Assembly (NCBI GenBank): GCA_964351595.1
Contig: CAYGOT010000005.1
Coordinates: forward strand, 66,195 to 130,194
DNA: 64,000 nt
Direction of reading: 5' to 3'
Source: UBA6059 sp964351595
Lineage (GTDB): Bacteria; Bacteroidota; Bacteroidia; Cytophagales; Cyclobacteriaceae
Part shown: positions 57,165 through 64,000 of the stretch, in pieces
Numbering within the stretch: the first letter of the stretch is position 1
Layout: every line of letters starts with the position of its first letter
Notes under the pieces: generated by a model
The model's database searches: none
Told to the model about the DNA's origin: nothing
What the model saw: only the letters and a program-made list of their open reading frames with translations
Position numbers and translations under genes: made by a program

Positions 57165-58298
57165 TCAATGAAAAAGCTCGCTATACATCGCTAGGTAATT
57201 CTTATTCGACAAATACTTTTTTATATATTCTTTAGAGCGAAACAGCTTGTGCTGTTCTATTTCCTTCTTTAGCTCTATGAGCCCCGTCGCAATCCCCTCT
57301 TTATTGGGCTCTACATTCCTCCCACTTTCCGATTCTTCAAGTAATACCCAGGGTGTCCGATAGCTTGTAATGACGGGTAATCCAGCTTGCAACGCCTCGA
57401 ATATGGAATGTCCAAAATTCTCACTTTGACTAGGTTGTACATATACCTGATATTTGTAAAGCGTTTCCTCTACCTTATCCGGTTCAAGTTCCCGTTTGTA
57501 GTTGACTTCAATGTGACCATTTAGCCTTGAAATGAGACGCTGACATTCTCTCCAGTAACCTTGATCCTTTATAGGGCCATAGATGTCATACGTTACTTGA
57601 AAGTCGAGTTGCCCCAGAGCCTCGAGCACCTCATAAATATTCTTCATCGGACTGATTACGGCTATCGTGACCAACCTAAGAGGTAAGGGTGATACTTTTT
57701 CAGCAGGCTCTTTAAGAACCTTAGGTTTGATGTTTGGGATGTTTTGAGCGATCACTATTTTACCTGGGTCCGCTAGAAAATCCATTATGGACTCCTTTTC
57801 CTCTATTGAAGTAGCGTGCCAGTTTAGTTTGGACTTTCTTATCAGAAATTTTAGTATCGTCAAATATGTCTTTTTCTTCCATTTCTTAATAGCGAGAGCC
57901 GAGAGAGAAAGCATACCTCTTGGCGCTATAACAACCGTACCATCAAATCCTACTCGGGTCTTCACAAAATAAAGTGGCCAGATCACGTTGGCCAAAGAGT
58001 AGAGGCCATTGATATATATGATATCCGGTCGAATGGGTTTAATCATATCTACTACACTGGAAAATGACGGCCTTCTCTTCGAACTGTAGTAGACCATTCC
58101 GGTAGGTGAGTGTGACTGCCAACGGTCGTGCTTTACTTCGAGAAGAGTGTCGTCAAGATCTTTGTTCGAAGTGTATATGAAGAAATCGTAGTGATCGCTT
58201 AAAAAATTGATCAGGTTAGAAAGTGATTGAATGGGTCCTCCTGCCTTGAATGCTGGTGTGAAGTAATCGTAGAATATGAGGACTTTCTTTTTCTTCAT
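57165..58298 (-). CDS. Family 4 glycosyltransferase (minus strand)
   Basis: The 377-residue GT-B enzyme has VLIFYDYFTPAFKAGGPIQS, VVIAPRGMLSLSALAIKKWK and VQPSQSENFGHSIFEALQAG (E-x7-E), all intact. It is convergent with the GT4 gene at 56063, with only one base between the stops. Its start overlaps the preceding minus-strand gene's stop by 4 bases. The two form a reversed two-gene unit inside the long plus-strand locus. Confidence 0.9.
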   Translation of the reverse strand: MKKKKVLIFYDYFTPAFKAGGPIQSLSNLINFLSDHYDFFIYTSNKDLDDTLLEVKHDRWQSHSPTGMVYYSSKRRPSFSSVVDMIKPIRPDIIYINGLYSLANVIWPLYFVKTRVGFDGTVVIAPRGMLSLSALAIKKWKKKTYLTILKFLIRKSKLNWHATSIEEKESIMDFLADPGKIVIAQNIPNIKPKVLKEPAEKVSPLPLRLVTIAVISPMKNIYEVLEALGQLDFQVTYDIYGPIKDQGYWRECQRLISRLNGHIEVNYKRELEPDKVEETLYKYQVYVQPSQSENFGHSIFEALQAGLPVITSYRTPWVLLEESESGRNVEPNKEGIATGLIELKKEIEQHKLFRSKEYIKKYLSNKNYLAMYSELFH

Positions 58299-59281
58299 GG
58301 CTCATTGACAACTTCTTGATACAGGCTAATGTATTGCTCAGCCACTTTCCCTGCCTCGTATCTCTTCACATTGGTTTGACCCGCTTCAATTAAGGAATCC
58401 CTGAGATCACTATTGCTGAGGAGCTCTTGAAATCCATTCTTTAGTTCTCTTTCGTTTGAATCCACAAATAATGCCCCTCCTTCACCGGCTATTTGTCTAA
58501 TTGATGGATTATTGGAAGTAAGTACAGGTCGCCCTGAGGCTTGAGCTTCAATGATTGGCATACCAAAACCTTCATAATCTGACGGAAAGCTCACGATATC
58601 GGCACTTAAATAGAGTTGATATACGTCTTCATATGACAAGCCTGAAAAGCTTTGGTATCTGATAGAGGTACGTTTCAGAAGTTTTTCCTGTTCTAATGAG
58701 AGAACCCCTAGAATATTCAACTCAACTTCCATACCTGAAATGGCTCGAACAACTTTCGAGAGGTTTTTATGAGCTGCCGTACCTACATGGAGGATAATAG
58801 GTATCTCACTATTCATCTTCTTCGGAGAAAACCTGAATAGGGATGAAATTGGATTGGGTATCACTGACACTTTATGACTCACCTCAGGTAGCATCTGAGA
58901 GATTTCCTGCCGAGTGTTCTCGGAAATAGCCACTATTCGCTTAGCTCGCTTTAGCGGCCCGGTTACCCATAGCCATTTTTTTAATCTCATTCCGATACCC
59001 CGTGATCTAAAAATAGACTGTAAGTCGTGTACTGTGATGACCACAGGAGAATTTCTGAATAAGGCGAGGTAGTGGATATCACCAGTGATATGCATAATAT
59101 CTACTTTCCTCCAGGAAGCAAAGAGCCAGTTGAAAATGACTCCCCAGGCAGAAGAAACAAAAGGTACAGTAACTCTGCTGGCGTGATAGGTAGATTCAAT
59201 CTTAGGAATCAATGTATTGAAGACTTCTTCAATACTATTATAACCGGAGTGGCGCTTCCGAAAAAAAAATGCAATTTTCAA
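58295..59281 (-). CDS. Family 4 glycosyltransferase (minus strand)
   Basis: The 328-residue enzyme starts KIAFFFRKRHSGYNSIEEVF and carries DIMHITGDIHYLALF, PVVITVHDLQSIFRSRGIGM and FPSDYEGFGMPIIEAQASGR (E-x7-E). It overlaps its partner by 4 bases. Its start is divergent from the acetyltransferase gene at 59347, leaving a 65-base AT-rich space that must hold two promoters or serve as a divergent regulatory region. Confidence 0.9.
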   Translation of the reverse strand: MKIAFFFRKRHSGYNSIEEVFNTLIPKIESTYHASRVTVPFVSSAWGVIFNWLFASWRKVDIMHITGDIHYLALFRNSPVVITVHDLQSIFRSRGIGMRLKKWLWVTGPLKRAKRIVAISENTRQEISQMLPEVSHKVSVIPNPISSLFRFSPKKMNSEIPIILHVGTAAHKNLSKVVRAISGMEVELNILGVLSLEQEKLLKRTSIRYQSFSGLSYEDVYQLYLSADIVSFPSDYEGFGMPIIEAQASGRPVLTSNNPSIRQIAGEGGALFVDSNERELKNGFQELLSNSDLRDSLIEAGQTNVKRYEAGKVAEQYISLYQEVVNEP

Positions 59282-59346
59282 TCAACAGAGATATTTAACA
59301 GTGAATATAGACTCTTTGTCTAAGAAGCAATAATTTGCTTGATTGA

Positions 59347-59898
59347 ATGAGTAGAACAACGGACTTATCTTCATTTAGCAATATAGAATACCAGCCTGGA
59401 GGCCCTTTTAAACGTGGTTTATGGTACATGGTAAATGCTATTGTTTTTAACTCTCCGTTTATTCCATTTTCGGGGTTAAAAGTTTTGCTACTAAGACTAT
59501 TCGGCGCTGAAGTCGGACATGGTGTGGTTATTAAGCCAAAGGTGAATATTAAGTATCCTTGGTTTCTACAGATTGGCAGCCATGTTTGGTTAGGCGAAGG
59601 TGTCTGGATTGACAATTTGGGCTTGGTCACTGTAGGAAATCATTGTTGCATTTCACAGGGAGCCATGCTGCTTACGGGAAATCACAATTTCAAGTCTTCA
59701 AGCTTTAGCCTTATAGTTTCTCCTATACATCTTGAGGATGGTGTATGGATCGGTGCTCAGTCGGTAGTCTGTCCTGGGGTTTATTGTGAAAGCCATGCCG
59801 TGCTTTCGGTAGGGTCAATTGCTACCAGTAGGTTAGAGGCATACAAAGTTCATCAGGGAAATCCCGCCAAAGTGATAAGAGAAAGGGTGATCCAGTGA
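59347..59898 (+). CDS. WcaF-like hexapeptide-repeat acetyltransferase
   Basis: The 183-residue protein has an N-terminal amphipathic region (KRGLWYMVNAIVFNSPFIPF) and hexapeptide repeats (IGSHVWLGEGVWIDNLGLV; ISQGAMLLTGNHNFKSSSFS; EDGVWIGAQSVVCPGVYCES) ending YKVHQGNPAKVIRERV. It closely resembles colanic-acid-type O-acetyltransferases, which acetylate sugars of the repeat unit. It overlaps the next gene by 4 bases (stop and start GTGA). Confidence 0.9.
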   Translation: MSRTTDLSSFSNIEYQPGGPFKRGLWYMVNAIVFNSPFIPFSGLKVLLLRLFGAEVGHGVVIKPKVNIKYPWFLQIGSHVWLGEGVWIDNLGLVTVGNHCCISQGAMLLTGNHNFKSSSFSLIVSPIHLEDGVWIGAQSVVCPGVYCESHAVLSVGSIATSRLEAYKVHQGNPAKVIRERVIQ

Positions 59899-60632
59899 AG
59901 TGTTCGATTATTACGGTTGCTTACAATGCACGCCAAACCCTTCCTAATACCCTTGAGAGCTTTCAATCTCAAACTTACGTTGACAAGCAACAAATAGTAG
60001 TAGATGGAGGATCGGGTGATGGTACTGCAACTTATCTCCAAAGTGCCGATCTTGACAATGTACTTTGGTCCAGCGAAAGCGACAATGGTATCTACGATGC
60101 TATGAATAAAGGTATCCATAGGAGTGATGGGGACGTTGTTGGTATCCTTAATGCCGATGATGTGTTCCATGACGATCAGGTTATCGACCATGTGATATCC
60201 TATTTTCGTGACAACCCTGACTTGGATGCAGTATATGGCGATGTGGTTTTTAAGAAGAACGACAAAATATGGAGGCATTATTCGGCAAAAGAATGGTATC
60301 CGGAACGACTCGGTTGGGGGTTTATGCCTCCGCACCCCGGATTGTTTCTCAGAAAGAAGCTCTTTGATCAGTTTGGCTTGTACAAGACAGATTATAGTAT
60401 TGCTGCGGACTATGAGCTGATTATTAGATTACTTTGGAAGCATCGGGTGAAGTCATCCTATCTTCCCATAGTGACTACTACTATGTCGCTTGGTGGTGTT
60501 AGTACAAGAAACTTGAACAGTAATATTATTCTCAACAAAGAGATTCTAAGAGCCTGTCGAGAAAATGGATTGTCAACTAACTACTTGAAAATATATAGCA
60601 AATATTTATTTAAGTGGAGGGAGCTAATCTAG
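59895..60632 (+). CDS. WcaA-like family 2 glycosyltransferase
   Basis: The 245-residue enzyme has CSIITVAYNARQTLPNTLES, QQIVVDGGSGDGTATYLQSA, VLWSSESDNGIYDAMNKGIH and GDVVGILNADDVFHDDQVID, a well-preserved GT2 active site with the ADD metal motif. It is commonly encoded next to WcaF-type acetyltransferases, as here. Substrates are unknown. The GTG start at 59895 overlaps the preceding stop (GTGA). Confidence 0.9.
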   Translation: MKCSIITVAYNARQTLPNTLESFQSQTYVDKQQIVVDGGSGDGTATYLQSADLDNVLWSSESDNGIYDAMNKGIHRSDGDVVGILNADDVFHDDQVIDHVISYFRDNPDLDAVYGDVVFKKNDKIWRHYSAKEWYPERLGWGFMPPHPGLFLRKKLFDQFGLYKTDYSIAADYELIIRLLWKHRVKSSYLPIVTTTMSLGGVSTRNLNSNIILNKEILRACRENGLSTNYLKIYSKYLFKWRELI

Positions 60633-60636
60633 CGTC

Positions 60637-61572
60637 ATGACCAAGAATATACTAGTTAGCGGATCCACGGGTTTCATTGGCCAACCGATGGTGAGCGCAC
60701 TGAGGGAGAGCGGATATTTGGTTGACACACTAGATAGGACTCAGTCAATAGGTAATACTGTCAGGGCAGGGGAAAGCTTATTGTGGGAAAACTTGGATCA
60801 AGTCGATTTTTCAAAGTATACTACGGTTGTCCACCTGGCGGGTAAAGCTCATGACACCCGTCATTTATCTGACCCTTCAGAATATGAAAGGGTGAATTAC
60901 GTCCTGACCAAATCTATATTTGATGCCTGGAACTCCTCCAATTCCAAATCTTTCATTTTCATGAGTACGATCCTGGCTGTAAAAAGAGAAACTGTGGGGA
61001 AATTGTCGGAAAAAAACGAGGGTTTGCCAGTGAGCCATTATGGGATTTCAAAACGCAGGGCCGAGGATTATATATTAGAGAATTCTCCTATCGGCAGAAA
61101 TACCTATATACTGCGACCTGCCCTTGTGTATGGCAAGGGTCTCAAAGGCAACCTGGCAAAATTACTGAGGGCGGTTGAGCAGGGCATGCCATTACCACTT
61201 GGAACCATTAAAGAAAAGCGCTCGTATCTCTATATCGAAAACTTAAATCAGATAGTTCAAAACCTTTTGGCAGTTTGCCCACCTAGCGGAATCTATCACC
61301 TGGCTGATGACGAGGAGGTATCTCTAAAGCAGCTGATTGATCTGATGGCTCAGTTGAAGGATAGGCGTGCAGTGAACATACCAGTACCCAGAATAATCTT
61401 GAAGGCTATCGCTAGTGTGGGTAGCCTGATAGGCCTACCCTACAACAATGAAACCCACTCCAAACTGACTGAGGAGTTGCTCATATCAAATGATAAGATA
61501 AAAAAGGCTTTACATCTGGAAAAAATGCCTTTTAAGTTTAGTGACGGATTGAAAAGCATCGCACATCAATGA
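60637..61572 (+). CDS. NAD-dependent epimerase/dehydratase (extended SDR)
   Basis: The 311-residue enzyme has the Rossmann motif LVSGSTGFIGQPMVSALRES (GxxGxxG), TTVVHLAGKAHDTRHLSDP, the Thr/Ser FIFMSTILAVKRET and the active-site YGISKRRAEDYIL (Yx3K). It produces or interconverts a nucleotide sugar, such as the 4-keto-reductase step of a deoxy-sugar, for the polymer. Such SDRs (WbpV-like) usually precede the initiating transferase gene in these loci, as here. It ends with a 4-base overlap with that gene. Confidence 0.9.
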   Translation: MTKNILVSGSTGFIGQPMVSALRESGYLVDTLDRTQSIGNTVRAGESLLWENLDQVDFSKYTTVVHLAGKAHDTRHLSDPSEYERVNYVLTKSIFDAWNSSNSKSFIFMSTILAVKRETVGKLSEKNEGLPVSHYGISKRRAEDYILENSPIGRNTYILRPALVYGKGLKGNLAKLLRAVEQGMPLPLGTIKEKRSYLYIENLNQIVQNLLAVCPPSGIYHLADDEEVSLKQLIDLMAQLKDRRAVNIPVPRIILKAIASVGSLIGLPYNNETHSKLTEELLISNDKIKKALHLEKMPFKFSDGLKSIAHQ

Positions 61573-62564
61573 CTTGGTTTGAATCAATACTATGGCTTGG
61601 GTTTTGGTTGGCGCTATCAGGAGTTTATATCTATATAGCCCGCTATTTTAATATTGTCGATCATCCTAATCACAGAAGCTCTCATCATCATACTACTATT
61701 AGAGGAGGAGGGATCGTGTTCTGGATTGGTATCATGGTTTCTGTGTTGGTATTGGATCATTTCACTATAGAATTTGGTCTGGCGATTGGCTTACTCGGGC
61801 TTGCAAGTTTTGTTGATGATTTGATTTCGATTCCAGCGCTTATCAGAATGATAATTCAGCTTGTTTCCGTGCTCCTCTTGTTTATTCTCAATGACTATTT
61901 CAATATCGCATTTGGAGGGAGTTGGATAGTATTTCCTATCGCTTTGGTGTTTATGTTGGGGTCGCTGAACATCTACAATTTCATGGATGGTATCAATGGG
62001 CTCAACATATGCTACACATTGCTTGGTTTATTCTCATTGACGTTTATCGACCAGGAGTACATTAATGCCTATGTTTTTACCAGCCTTCCTCTGATTGCTA
62101 TGGCCGTTTTTAATGTTCGGCCTAAGGGAAAGGCGGTGTTCTTCTCCGGTGATGTTGGAAGCATTGCTTCGGGGTTTCTTTTGATATACTACATTTTTCT
62201 ACTTTGTATTAAACAAGGCTCCATAGCCTACTTGAGTTTGATCATGGTATATCTGATTGACGGTGGATGGACTATTATTTTGCGATTGACAAAGGGAGAA
62301 AACGTTTTTGAAGCTCATCGATCACATGTCTTTCAAATGCTTGTCAACGAGCTCGGTTGGGGACATTTAAAGGTTGTAGGTATTTACGCGTCTATTCAAT
62401 TGATCATCAACATTTTGCTTTATTTTGTCATGGAATTATCGCTAATAGACTCGAATCTTTGGTTTCTTACTTTGTTTATAATCACATCTATATTCTACTT
62501 TGCTGCTCGATACTATGTGAAAGCTGCAATGCCTTCAACCCGAAACAGCAGCGCTAAGCTATGA
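61569..62564 (+). CDS. WecA/MraY-type initiating sugar-1-phosphate transferase
   Basis: The 331-residue membrane protein has about ten helices. It has LASFVDDLISIPALIRMIIQ (the first aspartate pair), NIYNFMDGINGLNICYTLLG (Asp-rich catalytic loop), KGKAVFFSGDVGSIASGFLL and VFEAHRSHVFQML (His motif) of the polyprenyl-phosphate GlcNAc/FucNAc-1-phosphate transferase family. It transfers a sugar-1-phosphate to undecaprenyl phosphate and so starts the lipid-linked glycan. It overlaps the epimerase gene and the following dehydratase gene by 4 bases each. Confidence 0.9.
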   Translation: MTWFESILWLGFWLALSGVYIYIARYFNIVDHPNHRSSHHHTTIRGGGIVFWIGIMVSVLVLDHFTIEFGLAIGLLGLASFVDDLISIPALIRMIIQLVSVLLLFILNDYFNIAFGGSWIVFPIALVFMLGSLNIYNFMDGINGLNICYTLLGLFSLTFIDQEYINAYVFTSLPLIAMAVFNVRPKGKAVFFSGDVGSIASGFLLIYYIFLLCIKQGSIAYLSLIMVYLIDGGWTIILRLTKGENVFEAHRSHVFQMLVNELGWGHLKVVGIYASIQLIINILLYFVMELSLIDSNLWFLTLFIITSIFYFAARYYVKAAMPSTRNSSAKL

Positions 62565-64000
62565 TAAGACAATTTTTTCTAAGGCACTCTGACAAGTTCA
62601 TTTCGCAATGGCTCATACTGATCCTGGATCTGTTGATCGTTCTTGTTACTGCCCCTATGGCTTTTTGGATAGTCTACAACCTGCGTGCGGATCAGCTGGT
62701 GGTAACCAAGATTGTTCAATATTGCTTTGGGGCATTTTTAGCTTATGGGTTGGGTTCATTAATAAGTAAATCCTACCGAGGTGTCATTCGGCATACTTCG
62801 CTGGAAGATGCAATCAATGTGGTATTGGGCACTTTTATCGGACTTGTTGGGCTGATTGGACTAAACATTTTTATCGATCAGACCAAGCTCATTTTTGAAA
62901 TCAGGTTTCCTTACGCTTTACTGTTTCTTCACAACTTCTTCACCACATTCTTATTGATTCTGTTCAGGTTGGGTACCAAACTCACCTATTACCGACTCCT
63001 TAAGCCAAGAGTCCTCGGGAACAATACAGTAATCTATGGAGCAGGTGAAATTGGAATGCTAACAAAAAATGTATTACTCAACGATGGAGCCAGTACAAAT
63101 AAAATTATTGCCTTCCTAGAGGATAACCCTAATAAAGTCAAAAAGAGGATTCAGGGAATAGATGTCTATAGTAGCCAAGTCTTGGATGCTGAATTTATTC
63201 AAAGCCAGCGCATCACAACGGTGATCTTTGCAATTGAAAACCTTCATCCCGATAGAAAATCCAGGGTTATCGACCTATGTCTAGAGCATAAGGTGATGGT
63301 GAAGCAAGCACCCCCATTAGATGAATGGATCAAAGGCGAAGTAAGTAGCCATCAAATTCGAGAAGTCAAGATTGAGGACTTGCTTCAAAGAGAACCGCTA
63401 AAGTTGACCAAATCACACCTGGCAGGATATTTTGACTCTAAAGTAGTGCTGGTGAGTGGTGCAGCCGGTTCTATCGGTGGTGAGATTGTCAAGCAATTAG
63501 CATTGAATAATGCAAAGAAGATAATTATCCTTGATCACGCTGAGACACCAATTTTCAACCTTCATCAGAGTCTTACAGAGGAAGGAATTTCGTCGGATGT
63601 ATTATTTGAAGAGATCGTAAGTGTCACCAATGTGGACAACCTCAGGGCTGTTTTTGAAAAACATCGACCAAATGTCGTGTTTCACGCAGCTGCACTAAAG
63701 CATGTGCCATTGATGGAAAGGCATCCTAAGGCTGCTTTTGATACGAATGTAATCGGCTCAAGGTTGATCGCTGAGATTTCCGGTGAATTTAGTGTCGAGA
63801 AATTTGTGATGGTCAGTACCGACAAGGCCGTACGTCCGACAAATGTGATGGGTGCGACTAAGCGAATAGCCGAAATGTATGTCAAGGCACTTCATGATTC
63901 GAAAAGGTATTCCACTAACTATATCATTACGCGTTTTGGCAATGTACTGGGATCCCACGGTTCGGTCATTCACACGTTTAGAAGGGAAAAAGAAATTGGT
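62561..64000 (+). CDS. CapD/FlaA1/WbpM-type nucleotide-sugar dehydratase, 5' part
   Basis: The ATG at 62561 overlaps the preceding stop (ATGA), and the frame is open to the window's right edge (480 codons). Four membrane helices come first (about residues 14-120). A CoA-binding-like Rossmann module (VIYGAGEIGMLTKNVLL) follows. The C-terminal SDR domain then has VLVSGAAGSIGGEIVKQLAL, VVFHAAALKHVPLMERHPKA, the active-site Thr/Lys region FVMVSTDKAVRPTNVMGATK and RFGNVLGSHGSVI. Such enzymes are 4,6-dehydratases/5-epimerases acting on UDP-GlcNAc. They supply the donor for the initiating transferase encoded upstream. The 3' part is outside the window. Confidence 0.93.
   Translation, partial: MIRQFFLRHSDKFISQWLILILDLLIVLVTAPMAFWIVYNLRADQLVVTKIVQYCFGAFLAYGLGSLISKSYRGVIRHTSLEDAINVVLGTFIGLVGLIGLNIFIDQTKLIFEIRFPYALLFLHNFFTTFLLILFRLGTKLTYYRLLKPRVLGNNTVIYGAGEIGMLTKNVLLNDGASTNKIIAFLEDNPNKVKKRIQGIDVYSSQVLDAEFIQSQRITTVIFAIENLHPDRKSRVIDLCLEHKVMVKQAPPLDEWIKGEVSSHQIREVKIEDLLQREPLKLTKSHLAGYFDSKVVLVSGAAGSIGGEIVKQLALNNAKKIIILDHAETPIFNLHQSLTEEGISSDVLFEEIVSVTNVDNLRAVFEKHRPNVVFHAAALKHVPLMERHPKAAFDTNVIGSRLIAEISGEFSVEKFVMVSTDKAVRPTNVMGATKRIAEMYVKALHDSKRYSTNYIITRFGNVLGSHGSVIHTFRREKEIG

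Noticed and set aside
59853..60335. 160-codon antisense frame over the acetyltransferase and GT2 genes
   Set aside because: It overlaps two strongly supported genes on the other strand and shows no family motif.

Overview
The window looks like a chromosomal segment of a gliding-type member of the Bacteroidota, most likely order Cytophagales. The basis is a gldG gene at the left edge, an UpxY-type NusG paralogue leading a polysaccharide locus, a four-helix-bundle (IVS-type) gene, frequent lipoboxes, and weak or absent Shine-Dalgarno sequences. The genus cannot be fixed from the sequence alone.

Left part (1-9 kb): the 3' end of gldG and a DUF4340 gene, then mostly minus-strand housekeeping and envelope genes. 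These are a membrane protein with a zinc ribbon, a collagen-like lipoprotein, a phosphotriesterase-family lipoprotein, an HD hydrolase, a thioredoxin-like protein, a small orphan, an M49-like metallopeptidase lipoprotein and a DUF819 membrane protein.

Sulfur island (9.1-13.3 kb): an ArsR-family regulator with three cysteines, then a TauE/SafE exporter, a persulfide dioxygenase-rhodanese fusion, the two halves of a YeeE/YedE thiosulfate channel and a rhodanese lipoprotein. Two near-identical 20-bp inverted repeats (9152-9171 and 9510-9529) sit in front of the regulator and in front of the exporter, so the regulator probably controls itself and the operon through one operator type.

Middle (13.3-18.7 kb): a serine hydrolase, an esterase, leucyl aminopeptidase, a small toxin-antitoxin pair and an ATP-grasp protein.

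Polysaccharide locus (19.3 kb to beyond the right edge): UpxY antiterminator, a four-helix-bundle gene with a decayed second copy, a winged-helix regulator followed by an MntA/HepT (MNT-HEPN) pair, a Wza-type export lipoprotein, a Wzc-type tyrosine autokinase, and a Wzm/Wzt ABC exporter. About 19.5 kb of tightly overlapping glycosyltransferase and methyltransferase genes follow (about 29.0-48.5 kb), clearly AT-richer than both flanks. The left compositional boundary falls inside wzt, just after the conserved H-loop, so the substrate-recognition half of Wzt travels with the block. The right boundary is at the start of a UDP-galactopyranose-mutase-like gene. After it come GC-richer glycosyltransferases, a Wzy-type polymerase, a WcaF-type acetyltransferase, an epimerase, a WecA/MraY-type initiating transferase and a truncated CapD/FlaA1-type dehydratase. 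No Wzx flippase is visible.

Two gene-level anomalies in the AT-rich block deserve attention. A GT2 gene seems to start with ATA overlapping the upstream TAG (35587), and a methyltransferase is cut by an in-frame TAG (31674), although its reading frame continues to a perfect GTGA overlap with the next gene. Several families of short dispersed repeats fill the gaps around the block. One of them also lies, in frame, inside the mutase-like gene.
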